Shown: positions 1-10,576 of the stretch, in pieces
Layout of the letters: the number at the start of each line of letters is the position of its first letter
How positions within the stretch are numbered: position 1 is the stretch's first letter
Assembly (NCBI RefSeq): GCF_021010575.1
Contig: NZ_JAJNAG010000019.1
Span: 1-64,000, forward strand
From: Limnobaculum eriocheiris
GTDB lineage: Bacteria > Pseudomonadota > Gammaproteobacteria > Enterobacterales > Enterobacteriaceae
Length of the DNA: 64,000 nucleotides
Direction: 5' to 3'
Translations under genes and position numbers: made by a program
Notes under the pieces: generated by a model
The model's input: only the letters and a program-made list of their open reading frames with translations
What the model was told of the DNA's origin: nothing
Database searches by the model: none

Positions 1-75
1 GGAGGTGGAATGACCGTTTCGGATCACATCACTCGTTTCAGAACAGCGGGGACAAACTACATCAATCTTTGCCAT
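1..75 (-). CDS. insA: IS1-family InsA N-terminus (partial)
   Basis: Twenty-five codons from an ATG at 75-73 read MAKIDVVCPRCSETSDVIRN and continue GHSTS to the window edge. The CPRC pair plus the VIRNGHST stretch matches the zinc-finger N-terminus of InsA, the DNA-binding and repressor part of the IS1 transposase, which in this family is fused to InsB by -1 frameshifting. Too short for the track of long frames; truncated by the window, not necessarily in the genome. Confidence 0.75.
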   Translation of the reverse strand, partial: MAKIDVVCPRCSETSDVIRNGHSTS

Positions 76-126
76 CAATCATCCAAAGGGCGAAGAATAC
101 CACAACACTAAATATGCGTCACGACC
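1..126 (-). mobile_element. IS1-family insertion sequence, left end only (cut by window start)
   Basis: Contains the start of an InsA-like reading frame (75 to 1). About 50 bases upstream of it comes a sequence that, read on the minus strand, begins GGTCGTGACGC near base 126. IS1 termini usually begin GGT..TG followed by a TTTAGTG-type stretch, and TTTAGTG is present here too. The element end is therefore placed near 126, about 20 bases from the malG stop codon. The rest of the element lies outside the window, so completeness and target duplication cannot be judged. Confidence 0.7.
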
Positions 127-146
127 AGGGATGGGGCTTAAAAACA

Positions 147-1037
147 CTATCCTTTTACGCCGCCTGCCGTCAGGCCACTAACCAACCAACGCTGGGCCAG
201 CAGGAAGACAAGGGTAATAGGGATAGCGGACAACACGGCGGCGGCGGCAAAATCTCCCCACAGATAGTTTTGCGGATTGAGATACTGCTGCATACCTACT
301 GCCAGCGTATAGCTGTTGACATCGCGGAGTAACAACGACGCTACCGGTACTTCAGTGATGGCAGCAATAAACGATAAGATAAATACCACTGCCAGAATTG
401 GCACCGACAGCGGCAACAGAACCAGACGGAAGGCTTGCCATGGCGTGGCGCCATCTAAGGCTGCTGCTTCTTCCAGACTGCCATCAATAGTTTCGAAATA
501 GCCTTTAATGGTCCAGACGTGCAGGGCGATCCCACCCAGATAGGCAAATATTACGCCTCCATGGGTGTTCAGCCCCAGCACAGGAACATATTGTCCCAGA
601 CGGTCAAACAACGCATATAACGCCACTAAAGAGAGCACGGCTGGAAACATTTGAAAGATCAGCATGCTTTTTAACAGGGTGCTCTTACCGCGAAAACGCA
701 TACGGGCAAAAGCGTAAGCACAGGTCGTTGATAGCGTCACAATACCAATTGATGTAATCACCGCAATTTTGACGGAGTTCCATAGCCACAGTAAAACCGG
801 GAAGGGCGGCGGTGTCACTTTGCCGTTAGCGTCAGTTACGCTAAATCCCAGTGCCAGTTTCCAGTGTTCCCAGGAGATCTGTTCAGGGATCAAACTACCG
901 GTAGCAAAGTTACCGGAGCGCAGGGAAATGGCGATGACCATCAGTAGCGGAAACATAATCAGCGCAATAAAACACAGCATCAGCAGATGGGTAAGACCGA
1001 TACGTAGTCGCTGAGATTTAGGTTGAACCATTGCCAT
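147..1037 (-). CDS. malG: Maltose ABC transporter permease MalG
   Basis: Inner-membrane permease of the MalFGK2 importer that moves maltose and maltodextrins delivered by MalE. The 296 residues match the usual family length. A short cytoplasmic N-terminus is followed by six hydrophobic segments. The EAA loop that docks on MalK is visible as [20 protein letters not shown] at about residues 190-209. The C-terminus ends LTAGGVKG, as in the E. coli protein. The start ATG follows a GGAGAG ribosome site. It is last in malEFG, 14 bases after malF, and is followed after about 20 bases by an IS1-type end, so any downstream transcription now runs into that element. Confidence 0.97.
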   Translation of the reverse strand: MAMVQPKSQRLRIGLTHLLMLCFIALIMFPLLMVIAISLRSGNFATGSLIPEQISWEHWKLALGFSVTDANGKVTPPPFPVLLWLWNSVKIAVITSIGIVTLSTTCAYAFARMRFRGKSTLLKSMLIFQMFPAVLSLVALYALFDRLGQYVPVLGLNTHGGVIFAYLGGIALHVWTIKGYFETIDGSLEEAAALDGATPWQAFRLVLLPLSVPILAVVFILSFIAAITEVPVASLLLRDVNSYTLAVGMQQYLNPQNYLWGDFAAAAVLSAIPITLVFLLAQRWLVSGLTAGGVKG

Positions 1038-1051
1038 ATTATTCTCTCTCC

Positions 1052-2617
1052 TTAATCAAAGTTCATACGTGATGCTTTCAAATTGATAATCGCCAGAGCG
1101 CCTACCAGTAAGAAAATCAGGGTGGCGATAGCCGCCGCCAGACCAAAGTTTTGCCCACCGCTACCTTCAAATGCCATACGGTAAGTGAAACTAACCAATA
1201 GGTCGGTATAACCCGCTGGCGTAGTGGTACCGATTCGGTCAGGGCCGCCATTGGTGAGTAATTGAATCAGTACAAAGTTATTAAAGTTAAACGCAAAGCT
1301 GGCAATCATTAGCGGCGTTAGCGGTTTAATTAATAACGGGAAGGTGATTCGAAAGAAGTTCTGAAACAGGTTTGCACCATCCATCGCTGAGGCTTCATAT
1401 AAATCGTCAGGAATGGTTTTCAGTAATCCCATACACAGAATCATCATATAGGGATAACCCAGCCAGATATTGACGATCACAATCATACTGCGGGCCATAG
1501 TTGGATCGTTAAACCAGGCTGGTTTGATGCCAAACAGTGCCTCCAGCATCATATTGATTTCACCAAAGCTTTGGTTGAACAGTCCTTTAAAAATCAGGAT
1601 AGAGATAAAAGAAGGAACGGCGTAAGGCAGTATTAATAGCACCCGATAAATGGCCCGACCCTTTAACGATTCCCACTGAACAATACAGGCTAATACCATG
1701 CCCACCGCCACGGTAAATATCACTGTGAGCAGCGAGAAGGCGATGGTCCAGATAAAAATAGAGATAAAGGGTTTTTGGATGCCTTCATCAAACATGACCG
1801 TCAGGAAGTTTTTCCAGCCAACGGTAACGGTAAAACCGGGGCTCAGCACTTCGCTTTGCCACTGCCCTTGAGCGTTGACCGCCTGATAAAAACCGGTTTC
1901 TTTATTAGGCAGATAGCGAACGCCGGTTTGCTGATTTAGCAGGGTCTTTTGGTCTTCTGCCAATACATATAACGGCTGGATTTCGGAAAACTGGCGCAGT
2001 GAACTCATGCGCAATACTTTTTCCTCTGGCAGTTGAACTGACAGAGTACCAAGCTGTTTATTATTTTGGATAACAACACGTAAAGGTGCCGCTTCTTCCG
2101 TCGGTGCCGCCGTGGTTTTTTCTACTTTCAGGGTCGGAGGAGGGTTGCCAGGATCGAAAGGTTCAGAGAGCAACATCTCATTTTGGGTATCATCCAGAAA
2201 CAGGCGCCATTTTTGACCTTCAGGGTAAAGCGAGAAGTTATAGGCATGTCCGGAGGTAAACTGATTTTGCAGCAGCACGGACTGGGCACGTTCAAAGGTT
2301 AACTGGTTAACGCTGCTGTAGTTAGTAAATGCAATAGCGATAGTACAGGCTAAGGGGAACAACACAAATAGCCCCATCCCCGCCATACCTGGATAGACAT
2401 AGCGCCAGGCATAAGCGCGTGGGTTAGCAAACACATACAGACCTAAACCCACCAGTATTAGAGTCAGAATGGCAAACAGATATTCACCTTGCGCATACAT
2501 CAGCACCACCAGATAGCAGGCAAACAACGCGAAAAGTGTAATGACCAGCCATTTAAGGCCGTTACCCAGGCTAAACCCTCTGTTTCCTTGTGGTAATTCG
2601 GTTTGAATAACAGACAT
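1052..2617 (-). CDS. malF: Maltose ABC transporter permease MalF
   Basis: Second membrane subunit of the maltose importer. The 521 residues include N-terminal membrane segments, the large periplasmic P2 loop typical of enterobacterial MalF (about residues 95-275) that contacts MalE, and the C-terminal permease core. The EAA loop reads [20 protein letters not shown] near residue 400. The start follows a clear AAGGAG site. It sits between malE and malG in one operon. P2 is somewhat diverged and carries a Pro/Ala-rich stretch around residue 165-175, a common place for variation. I see no frameshift or missing core motif. Confidence 0.97.
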   Translation of the reverse strand: MSVIQTELPQGNRGFSLGNGLKWLVITLFALFACYLVVLMYAQGEYLFAILTLILVGLGLYVFANPRAYAWRYVYPGMAGMGLFVLFPLACTIAIAFTNYSSVNQLTFERAQSVLLQNQFTSGHAYNFSLYPEGQKWRLFLDDTQNEMLLSEPFDPGNPPPTLKVEKTTAAPTEEAAPLRVVIQNNKQLGTLSVQLPEEKVLRMSSLRQFSEIQPLYVLAEDQKTLLNQQTGVRYLPNKETGFYQAVNAQGQWQSEVLSPGFTVTVGWKNFLTVMFDEGIQKPFISIFIWTIAFSLLTVIFTVAVGMVLACIVQWESLKGRAIYRVLLILPYAVPSFISILIFKGLFNQSFGEINMMLEALFGIKPAWFNDPTMARSMIVIVNIWLGYPYMMILCMGLLKTIPDDLYEASAMDGANLFQNFFRITFPLLIKPLTPLMIASFAFNFNNFVLIQLLTNGGPDRIGTTTPAGYTDLLVSFTYRMAFEGSGGQNFGLAAAIATLIFLLVGALAIINLKASRMNFD

Positions 2618-2666
2618 GACGAACTCCTTTAGGTGGCCCGGGATAATGCGAAAATCCGGTGGTTAG

Positions 2667-2692
2667 CAGCGGCGCAGTCATCTGCGCCGCTG
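2667..2692 (-). promoter_or_regulatory. Stem-loop in the malE-malF intercistronic gap
   Basis: CAGCGGCGCAG and CTGCGCCGCTG form a perfect 11-bp stem with a TCAT loop, 11 bases after the malE stop. No U-run follows, so it looks like an mRNA-stabilising or attenuating hairpin rather than a full terminator. In E. coli REP elements in this gap keep malE mRNA abundant relative to malFG; the same role is inferred here from position and structure. Confidence 0.75.
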
Positions 2693-2702
2693 TGTTACTG
2701 AT

Positions 2703-3932
2703 TTACTTAGTGATACGCGTTTCAACATCTTTTAATGCGGCAGGAACCGTCTGACGACCATGAATAGCGTTCAGAATGGCGCTGCGCTCGGCATACCAGA
2801 ATCCGCTCATTTGCGGGATGTTTGGCATGATTTCACCTTTTTGCGCATTGTTCATGGTGGCGGCAATACGCGGATCTTTTTCCAGTTTTTCCTGATAAGA
2901 TTTCAGCGCCACCGCACCCAGCATCTTATCGTTATTCACCATTGTTAATCCTTCATCCGTCAGCAGGTAGTTTTCCAGGAACTCTTTAGCCAGATCTTTG
3001 TTTGGACTGGCGGTGTTAATTCCGGCAGAAAGTACGCCAACAAAGGGTTTAGACGGTTTGCCTTTAAAACTTGGCAGCATAGTGACGCCATAGTTGATTT
3101 TAGCTTTATCCAGATTGCCCCATGACCACGGACCGTTAATGGTCATCGCGGTTTCGCCCTTAATAAAGCCCGCTTCAGCGACGGAATAATCGGTATCAGG
3201 ATTGATGTGTTTGTTTTTGACTAAATCCACCAGGAATTGCAGACCAGCCTGTGCTCCGGCATTATTTACACCAACGTTTTTCACGTTATAGTGGCCGTTT
3301 TCAAATTTGAAGGCATAACCGCCATCGGCAGCAATAAGTGGCCAGGTGAAGTAGGGTTCTTGCAGGTTCCACATAATGGCGCTTTTACCTTTGGCACGCA
3401 GTTTGGTATCCAGTGCGGTTACTTCTTCCCAGGTTTTTGGCGGCTCTGGTAACAGATCTTTGTTATAAATTAGCGATAAAGATTCTACGGCGATTGGGTA
3501 ACCAATCAGTTTGCCTTTATAGCGCAGCGCATCCCAGGTGAAAGGGGCAATTTTATCCTGTAGGGCTTTAGATGGCGTCACTTCTGACAGCAGGCCTGAT
3601 TCAGCATAACCACCAAAACGGTCATGGGCCCAGAAAATAATATCCGGGCCATCGCCTGTTGCCGCAACCTGAGGATATTTCTCTTCCATCTTATCCGGGT
3701 GCTCAACGGTCACGCTGATGCCGGTATCCTTTTCAAATTTCTTCCCAACTTCAGCCAGACCGTTGTATCCTTTATCGCCATTGATCCAGATAACCAGCTT
3801 GCCTTGCTCAATTTTGGCCATCGCCGAACTGGAGAGGCACACAGCGACCAGGGCAGAAATGGTAGCCACCTTAGAAACCGCCAGTGGACGTTGGGTATGA
3901 CGACGTGCAGCGTTTAGTATACGGAACATCAT
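2703..3932 (-). CDS. malE: Maltose/maltodextrin-binding protein MalE
   Basis: Periplasmic substrate-binding protein of the maltose importer. The 409 residues comprise a Sec signal peptide (basic start, hydrophobic core, cleavage after SSSAMA near residue 39) and a mature part starting [20 protein letters not shown]. Maltose-contact regions are recognisable: the D and K in [21 protein letters not shown], the EPYFTWP loop and [15 protein letters not shown]. Two ATGs are adjacent; the first, with AAGGA seven bases upstream, is used here. The signal peptide is longer than that of E. coli. First gene of malEFG, divergent from malK. Confidence 0.98.
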   Translation of the reverse strand: MMFRILNAARRHTQRPLAVSKVATISALVAVCLSSSAMAKIEQGKLVIWINGDKGYNGLAEVGKKFEKDTGISVTVEHPDKMEEKYPQVAATGDGPDIIFWAHDRFGGYAESGLLSEVTPSKALQDKIAPFTWDALRYKGKLIGYPIAVESLSLIYNKDLLPEPPKTWEEVTALDTKLRAKGKSAIMWNLQEPYFTWPLIAADGGYAFKFENGHYNVKNVGVNNAGAQAGLQFLVDLVKNKHINPDTDYSVAEAGFIKGETAMTINGPWSWGNLDKAKINYGVTMLPSFKGKPSKPFVGVLSAGINTASPNKDLAKEFLENYLLTDEGLTMVNNDKMLGAVALKSYQEKLEKDPRIAATMNNAQKGEIMPNIPQMSGFWYAERSAILNAIHGRQTVPAALKDVETRITK

Positions 3933-4108
3933 AATTATCCTTCTTTCAATTTAGTCAGGTAGTCCGGATGGCAATCGATACTCGGTTGCCAGGGCAAAGA
4001 CATTTACACAGTGACTATGTTGCCGCCGCAAGTGAATAGAACGCATCCTCCTCTTTTCTATGCCCTCTGATACCTTTGTGTGATGTGCGTTGCAATTACA
4101 ACGCATTT

Positions 4109-4124
4109 TGTGCGCGATATCACA
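4109..4124. promoter_or_regulatory. CRP site (malE-malK region), TGTGC-N6-TCACA
   Basis: TGTGCGCGATATCACA matches the CRP consensus TGTGA-N6-TCACA at all but one position. It lies in the middle of the divergent mal promoter region. Confidence 0.75.
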
Positions 4125-4142
4125 TAAAGCTTGTGATTAATT

Positions 4143-4158
4143 TGTGAGTAAATTCACA
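4143..4158. promoter_or_regulatory. CRP site (malE-malK region), perfect consensus
   Basis: TGTGAGTAAATTCACA matches both CRP half-sites exactly. Together with 4109-4124, spaced 34 bases, it predicts catabolite activation of both divergent mal operons. Confidence 0.85.
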
Positions 4159-4347
4159 ATCTTTCGTTCAGCGGAGGGGGATTCATCTCCCCCCGGTTTA
4201 TCTCATCCTCCCACCTCCTCCCCCCATAAAAAACCTTTCGGTGGATGATTTGTGCTTGCGATTTTTTATGCAATATCACAGCCATACAAATTTATCGGTT
4301 GATTGGGTATGACCACCGCAGCCGACAAACACAGAGAGGAGTTAATT

Positions 4348-5457
4348 ATGGCCAATGTCACACTAAGCAATGTAAGTAAGGCGTTTGGTGATGTTGTCAT
4401 TTCCAGGGACATTAATCTTGAAATCGATGATGGTGAGTTCGTCGTATTCGTAGGCCCATCGGGCTGCGGCAAATCTACACTGCTACGTATGATTGCCGGT
4501 CTGGAAGATATTACCTCCGGCGAACTGACCATCAACGGTAAAAGAATGAATGAAGTACCACCGGCACAGCGTGGAATAGGGATGGTTTTTCAGTCCTATG
4601 CGCTTTATCCCCATCTGTCTGTGGCAGACAACATGTCATTTGGCCTGAAGCTGGCTAAAGCCCCGAAAAGTGAAATTAAACACCGTGTTGCTCAGGTCGC
4701 AGAGATGCTGCAACTGGGCCATATGCTGGATCGCCGACCAAAAGAGCTCTCAGGCGGACAGCGTCAGCGTGTGGCTATTGGCCGTACTCTGGTGGCTGAG
4801 CCAGAAGTTTTTCTGCTGGATGAACCGCTTTCTAATCTGGATGCCGCACTGCGGGTTCAGATGCGTATCGAAATTTCCCGTCTGCATAATCGCCTGAAGC
4901 GCACCATGATTTACGTTACTCACGATCAGGTAGAGGCCATGACGCTGGCGGACAAAATCGTGGTACTGGATGCCGGTCGTATTGCTCAGGTGGGTAAACC
5001 GCTGGAGCTGTATCACTATCCGGCAAATCGCTTCGTGGCTGGTTTTATTGGTTCGCCAAAAATGAATTTCTTACCGGTGAAAGTGACCGCCACCGCCATT
5101 GAGCAAGTACAAATCGCATTACCAAACGGGCAGCTGGTTTGGCTGCCGGTAGACAGTCATGGAGTTCAGGTGGGGACCAATATGTCTCTGGGGATCCGGC
5201 CTGAGCATTTAACAACCAGTGAGATGGCAGATGTCACGCTGGAGGGAGAAGTACAGGTAGTAGAGCAGTTAGGCAATGAAACACAGATCCATATTCAGAT
5301 TCCGTCGATCGGACAAAACCTGATTTACCGTCAGAACGACGTTGTTCTGGTAAAAGAAGGCTCCACTTTTGCCATTGGTTTACCGCCACAACGCTGTCAT
5401 CTGTTTCACAGCGATGGTCGGGCCTGTCAACGGTTACACAGAGAGCCTGGCGTTTAA
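4348..5457 (+). CDS. malK: Maltose transporter ATPase MalK
   Basis: ATPase of MalFGK2; also sequesters MalT in the absence of substrate and is the target of enzyme IIA-Glc inducer exclusion. The 369 residues show Walker [10 protein letters not shown] (about 36-44), the Q-loop in [14 protein letters not shown], signature [20 protein letters not shown], Walker [17 protein letters not shown] and the H-loop [15 protein letters not shown]. The C-terminal regulatory domain ends RLHREPGV. The ATG at 4348 is chosen over an in-frame upstream start at 4303 because it follows GAGGAG and aligns with the family start. First gene of malK-lamB-malM. Confidence 0.98.
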   Translation: MANVTLSNVSKAFGDVVISRDINLEIDDGEFVVFVGPSGCGKSTLLRMIAGLEDITSGELTINGKRMNEVPPAQRGIGMVFQSYALYPHLSVADNMSFGLKLAKAPKSEIKHRVAQVAEMLQLGHMLDRRPKELSGGQRQRVAIGRTLVAEPEVFLLDEPLSNLDAALRVQMRIEISRLHNRLKRTMIYVTHDQVEAMTLADKIVVLDAGRIAQVGKPLELYHYPANRFVAGFIGSPKMNFLPVKVTATAIEQVQIALPNGQLVWLPVDSHGVQVGTNMSLGIRPEHLTTSEMADVTLEGEVQVVEQLGNETQIHIQIPSIGQNLIYRQNDVVLVKEGSTFAIGLPPQRCHLFHSDGRACQRLHREPGV

Positions 5458-5462
5458 ATTAA

Positions 5463-6764
<1,302 letters not shown>

Positions 6765-6780
6765 TAACATCTGATGTTCC

Positions 6781-6825
6781 AATGACAGGCGTGGATGATT
6801 GACTGTTCAACGCCTGTCATTTTTC
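6781..6825 (+). terminator. Hairpin with U-run between lamB and malM
   Basis: AATGACAGGCG (6781-6791) pairs with CGCCTGTCATT (6811-6821) and is followed by TTTTC. It could act as a partial terminator that lowers malM expression relative to lamB. Confidence 0.75.
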
Positions 6826-6865
6826 TGCTGTATGAGTATTTTGCTACTTTCAGAGGGAAAAAATA

Positions 6866-7795
6866 ATGAATAACAAATATCTGGCCTTATGTTTAGCGCT
6901 GACACTTGGCGGCGGTATGGTCAGTCAGGCTCAGGCGGTATCGCTGTTCAGTGATAACGTTCAGGCCCCGGAGAGCGTGACAACCGCTCCTGTACTTTCT
7001 GGCAGTAAGCTACAGCAGTTGCCCTGGCAGCCGCTGGTTCCACCTACCACTCAAACCATCAAACTGGATGCGGCATCACCTCAACTGTCTCAGGGTGATA
7101 TTCGCAGTGCGGTTGCCACTATTGCACTGCCGGCTAACCGCGGTACGTTAGAAATAACCTTATCCAGCCTGGTGGACAATAAAAGTGTTTATGCACCTAA
7201 CGTCTTAGTGTTGGATGAGCAAATGCGTCCGGCTGCGTATTATCCCAGCGAACGATTTGCTTACGCGGGTCCTGAAGTCATGGATAGCGACCGCCTGCAA
7301 GGCACCCTACGTCTGACTCCGGCCTTAGGCCAACAGCAGATCTATATGCTGGTGTACACCACTAATAAAGATCTGCAACAGACTACCAAATTAACTGCCC
7401 CAGCCAAAGCCTATGCCAAGGGCGTGGGGAACGCAGTACCGGATATTCCGGACCCAATTGCTCAACACAGTGAACAGGGTACGCTGAAAGTTGTTGTGAA
7501 ATCTGACCAGCAGAACGGTAACGTAATGATTGGCCAGTTGATGCCAGCTTCTTCATCTGATGTTGCAGCAACGGCAGTTATTCCTGCGCCAGCGCCAGCA
7601 GCACCGGTAGCGAAAGCGCATGCTGCACCGGAAAAAGTGCTGACGGATACTGAAGATTACTTTAATCAAAGCATTCGCGCTGCGGTGAAGCAGGGGGATA
7701 TTGATAAAGCGCTGAAGCTGCTGGATGAAGCGGAAAGATTAGGTTCAACAACGGCGAGAGAGACCTTTGTTGGGAGTGTTAAGGGTAAGAAGTAA
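6866..7795 (+). CDS. malM: Periplasmic maltose-operon protein MalM
   Basis: Last gene of malK-lamB-malM; a periplasmic protein of unsettled biochemical role. The 309 residues have a signal peptide cleaved around VSQAQA (residue 24) and a family-like body with LPWQPLVPPTTQTI near residue 50. An Ala/Pro-rich linker (PAPAPAAPVAKAHAAP) separates it from a C-terminal helical part ending LLDEAERLGSTTARETFVGS, which is conserved in MalM. The start follows AGAGGG. Convergent with malQ. Confidence 0.93.
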   Translation: MNNKYLALCLALTLGGGMVSQAQAVSLFSDNVQAPESVTTAPVLSGSKLQQLPWQPLVPPTTQTIKLDAASPQLSQGDIRSAVATIALPANRGTLEITLSSLVDNKSVYAPNVLVLDEQMRPAAYYPSERFAYAGPEVMDSDRLQGTLRLTPALGQQQIYMLVYTTNKDLQQTTKLTAPAKAYAKGVGNAVPDIPDPIAQHSEQGTLKVVVKSDQQNGNVMIGQLMPASSSDVAATAVIPAPAPAAPVAKAHAAPEKVLTDTEDYFNQSIRAAVKQGDIDKALKLLDEAERLGSTTARETFVGSVKGKK

Positions 7796-7889
7796 TTTGA
7801 ATTAGATTCATAGAAGGTTTCACTCGTAAATAATGTGTCGCTTGCTCGGCTACCATCTAGTAGTCGGGCATGATTAAACGTTGAGTCAG

Positions 7890-7928
7890 TTTCGCCCGCA
7901 AATAGAACGGTGTTTTACCAGACTACTG
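7890..7928. repeat. Dispersed intergenic repeat, copy 1
   Basis: TTTCGCCCGCAAATAGAACG onward to CTACTG matches the segment at 60422-60460 at 31 of 39 positions without gaps (counted by eye). Both copies are in non-coding gaps just after the 3' end of a gene. Confidence 0.65.
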
Positions 7929-8105
7929 CACCTCCACGACTTAGCACACAAATCCAGGTGGGCCTGACATAGGTTTCGCCGCCTTTAGTTCCGTGTTTAT
8001 CTTGCCAGCGGTGTTTGCGTCGAGCAAAGGGGCGTTGGGGCGAACGCCCCTCTGCACTCCCCGCGCCTGCGCAGCCGACTGTTGACCGCCGCGTTGCGGC
8101 GGCAA

Positions 8106-8285
8106 CCTCAGCCAATAAAAAAGCCGACGCACCGGCGCAGAGCCGGAGTACTCGCCTCATCCATGAGGCTCGGCCCTTTGGGCCAGCGCTTTGTGCTGTT
8201 CAAAATTGCTCCTGCAATTTTGTCCGACGTCGCTGCGCCTCGACCAACATTCATGTTGGTCGTGCTACTTTTTTATTGGCTGAGG
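8106..8285. repeat. Element bounded by an 18-bp perfect inverted repeat
   Basis: The 18 bases at 8106-8123 (CCTCAGCCAATAAAAAAG) recur as the exact reverse complement at 8268-8285, enclosing about 144 bases with several nested palindromes. It could be a small non-autonomous mobile element, a large structured RNA or a terminator cluster. No transposase or target duplication is visible. Confidence 0.7.
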
Positions 8286-8412
8286 CAACATTCGGATGCT
8301 TTAACCTGAAGGGCAAAATATAAAAAATAAAGTACTGATGGTCTTCCGGCCGAGCGTAAAGGTGATATACGCAACATCGCTTTTATGGCCGGAACATTCC
8401 CAAAAGCAAATT

Positions 8413-8450
8413 AAACATAAGGGGCCATCAAATGATGGCCCCTTATGTTT
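8413..8450. terminator. Bidirectional terminator between malM and malQ
   Basis: AAACATAAGGGGCCATCA (8413-8430) is perfectly complementary to 8433-8450, giving an 18-bp stem with A-rich and T-rich outer ends on both strands. It suits termination of malPQ (minus) just after the malQ stop, and of rightward transcription. Confidence 0.85.
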
Positions 8451-8466
8451 ACGACTAACCTAACCG

Positions 8467-10566
8467 CTATTTCCGTTTCGGCTTACGGCTAGCCGCCAAG
8501 AGCCTCTTGCTATTCAAATCACTCAACAAACGGCGTATCGATGAATCAGCAAACATATTTTCTAATGAGTCGGTTAACTTACGACGCCAGTTTGGATATT
8601 CCTTATAAGTACCCGGTATGTTCACCGGTTCTGACATATCCAGCAAATCTTCCAACTGAATACCCACCAGCGCGCTTTCCGTCAGTGCCAAATAGCGTAA
8701 CAGGCCACGATTAAGCGCCGGTGACATTGGCATATCTTTCACCGTTTTACGCAGACTTTTAGGCACGCAGTTATATCGATGCAAACTATTCAGAATACCC
8801 TGTTTGGTGAGCTCGCGTTCCTGATAGATTTGTGCCAAAGCCAGCGGGTTAGGGTAGAGACCTAACTGCTTGCCTAACACTAAATCACCGCACTGCCAGT
8901 AACCTTTAAGCGTTGGCATATCATGGGTGGTGGCCGTAGCCATTGCCTGTGGCAGATAGTTCTCCGGAGGCGTTAGCTGATTTTTATCATCTTGCTCAAA
9001 AAACAGAATTTTATAAGAGTAAACGCCGCTGGTGCTCAATTTACTGACGATATCCTTAGGTACAATACCCAAATCTTCACCGATGACCATACAGTGATGG
9101 CGTTGACTTTCCAGCGCCAGAATCGCCAATAAATCATCCACCGGATAATGTACATAAGCGCCGTTTTTAGCGCTTTCTCCCTGAGGGATCCACCACAGTC
9201 GCAGTAATGACATGACATGATCGATACGTAATGCTCCGCACTGAGTCATATTGCCGCGCAATAGATCAATAAACGGCTGATAGGCGCGTTCCACCATTAC
9301 ATGGGGACTCATCGGTGGCAGCGCCCAGTTTTGCCCCAGTGGACCAAGAATATCCGGCGGAGCGCCGACAGAAGCATTAAAGCAATACAGAGAACGGTCT
9401 TTCCAGGCATCGGCGCTCTCCTGAGCAACGCCGACTGCCAGATCGCGATATAAACCAATCGACATCTTCAGCTTACGCGACAGGCGATAGCATGCACTTA
9501 ACTGATGGTGAGCCAGCCATTGCAGCCACAGATAAAATTCAACTTCAAAGGCATGCTTTTGTGCAAACTGGCTAACCTCCGGGTTCTGGCTATCCTGATA
9601 AGCAACCGGCCACTGATACCATTGCCAGGAGTGACCGGACTGTACCAGATGAACCGACAGCGCATCAAAAATGGCATGATAGCGTAGATCATCGCCTCCA
9701 TGAGCCACAAACTCGCTGAATTCACGCTGCGACTTATCTCTTTCCGGACGGGTGATAAACTGCTGATAAGCGAGTTTTAGCGCCGCCAGTTTTAATGACA
9801 TCACGCCGGTATAATCAACCCATTCGACCTTACGCAACTCGGCCAGTTTTTTCTGAGTGGCGGCTTTCTGCCACCATTTCTGCGCCTCAGCGCTGTGCTG
9901 AAAATCATCTACCTGATTAATATCAATATAGATAATATTCAACCAACGGCGAGAGGAGGGACTGTAAGGGCTGCAAAACTCAGGATTAGCCGGATAGAGC
10001 GCATGAATAGGGTTGAGCCCAACAAAAGTACCGCCTCGTTTAGCGATACTTTTTAACAGCTGTTGAACATCGCCAAAATCACCAATCCCCCAGTTACGAT
10101 CGGAACGCAGGGTATACATCTGAACGCAGGTTCCCCACAACTTTTGGTGATGATGAAGCGGGGCTGGTTCATAACAACGTTCTGGCGTCACAATAATCCG
10201 ACAGCTCCACTGCTGTGAGCCTTGCGTCAGGGTTAACTGATGATATCCACAGGGAAGGTCTGTCGGTAACTTTAACGGCTTACCTTTAGCGACTTTCCCC
10301 TGCTGTAATTCTCCCTGCTCCAGAGTGAGCTGCCACTGCGCTTCAGAAGTCAGTGGCAAAGAGAAGGCACTATTTTGTGCCAGCACAATAACTGGGGGAA
10401 GCGGTCCCCCCTCCTTATTATCTGGCAGGGTGAACTGCATTGCCGATAGCAATTGCTGTTTCACCTCATCGCTGATGATTTCAGGCTGACCATAGGCATT
10501 CAGATAACTGGCTGAGATGCCTGCGGCCGCTGCCGTTTGCTCTAAGAGTGACGCTTTTTTCTTCAT
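8467..10566 (-). CDS. malQ: 4-alpha-glucanotransferase (amylomaltase) MalQ
   Basis: Cytoplasmic GH77 enzyme that disproportionates maltose/maltodextrins, releasing glucose and longer dextrins for MalP. The 699 residues contain family motifs: YTLRSDRNWGIGDFGD, NPIHALYPANPE, SPYSPSSRRWLN, SVGAPPDILGPLGQNW, the nucleophile Asp in ALRIDHVMS, the acid/base Glu in MVIGEDLGIVP and the Asp in TTHDMPTLKGYW. The ATG at 10566 (MKKKASLLEQ) is chosen over an in-frame start at 10644 because the longer form would overlap malP and adds a sequence not found in the family. It begins 10 bases after the malP stop. Confidence 0.96.
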   Translation of the reverse strand: MKKKASLLEQTAAAAGISASYLNAYGQPEIISDEVKQQLLSAMQFTLPDNKEGGPLPPVIVLAQNSAFSLPLTSEAQWQLTLEQGELQQGKVAKGKPLKLPTDLPCGYHQLTLTQGSQQWSCRIIVTPERCYEPAPLHHHQKLWGTCVQMYTLRSDRNWGIGDFGDVQQLLKSIAKRGGTFVGLNPIHALYPANPEFCSPYSPSSRRWLNIIYIDINQVDDFQHSAEAQKWWQKAATQKKLAELRKVEWVDYTGVMSLKLAALKLAYQQFITRPERDKSQREFSEFVAHGGDDLRYHAIFDALSVHLVQSGHSWQWYQWPVAYQDSQNPEVSQFAQKHAFEVEFYLWLQWLAHHQLSACYRLSRKLKMSIGLYRDLAVGVAQESADAWKDRSLYCFNASVGAPPDILGPLGQNWALPPMSPHVMVERAYQPFIDLLRGNMTQCGALRIDHVMSLLRLWWIPQGESAKNGAYVHYPVDDLLAILALESQRHHCMVIGEDLGIVPKDIVSKLSTSGVYSYKILFFEQDDKNQLTPPENYLPQAMATATTHDMPTLKGYWQCGDLVLGKQLGLYPNPLALAQIYQERELTKQGILNSLHRYNCVPKSLRKTVKDMPMSPALNRGLLRYLALTESALVGIQLEDLLDMSEPVNIPGTYKEYPNWRRKLTDSLENMFADSSIRRLLSDLNSKRLLAASRKPKRK

Positions 10567-10576
10567 ACCCACCTGC

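Larger units (their letters stand above)
3933..4347. promoter_or_regulatory. Divergent malEFG / malK-lamB-malM control region
   Basis: This 415-base gap has no gene. It holds two clear CRP palindromes (listed separately), a weaker CRP-like site near 4079-4094, and several MalT cores (GGATGA/GGAGGA). Forward core: 4243-4248. Reverse cores: 4203-4208 and 4216-4221. A reverse GGAGGA/GGATG core near 4044-4050 probably serves malE. The layout, MalT boxes at both ends with CRP sites between, resembles the E. coli malEp-malKp nucleoprotein switch. Exact transcription starts are not inferred. Confidence 0.8.
7796..8412. other. Non-coding, palindrome-rich stretch between malM and malQ
   Basis: No convincing gene. 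The stretch is dense in inverted repeats: GGGGCGTT/AACGCCCC (about 8029-8050), CCGCCGC/GCGGCGG (about 8087-8103), CAAAATTGC/GCAATTTTG (about 8200-8221), GACCAACAT/ATGTTGGTC (about 8242-8261) and an 18-base outer pair (listed separately). The composition is much more GC-rich than the surroundings between about 7985 and 8170. Open frames of 60-100 codons exist on both strands but read low-complexity Arg/Ala/Pro and only reflect the palindromes. Confidence 0.7.

Noticed and set aside
8015-8323. Open frames of 60-102 codons on both strands between malM and malQ
   Set aside because: They run through nested palindromes, have no ribosome sites and encode low-complexity Arg/Ala/Pro sequence. The region is better explained as structured non-coding DNA.
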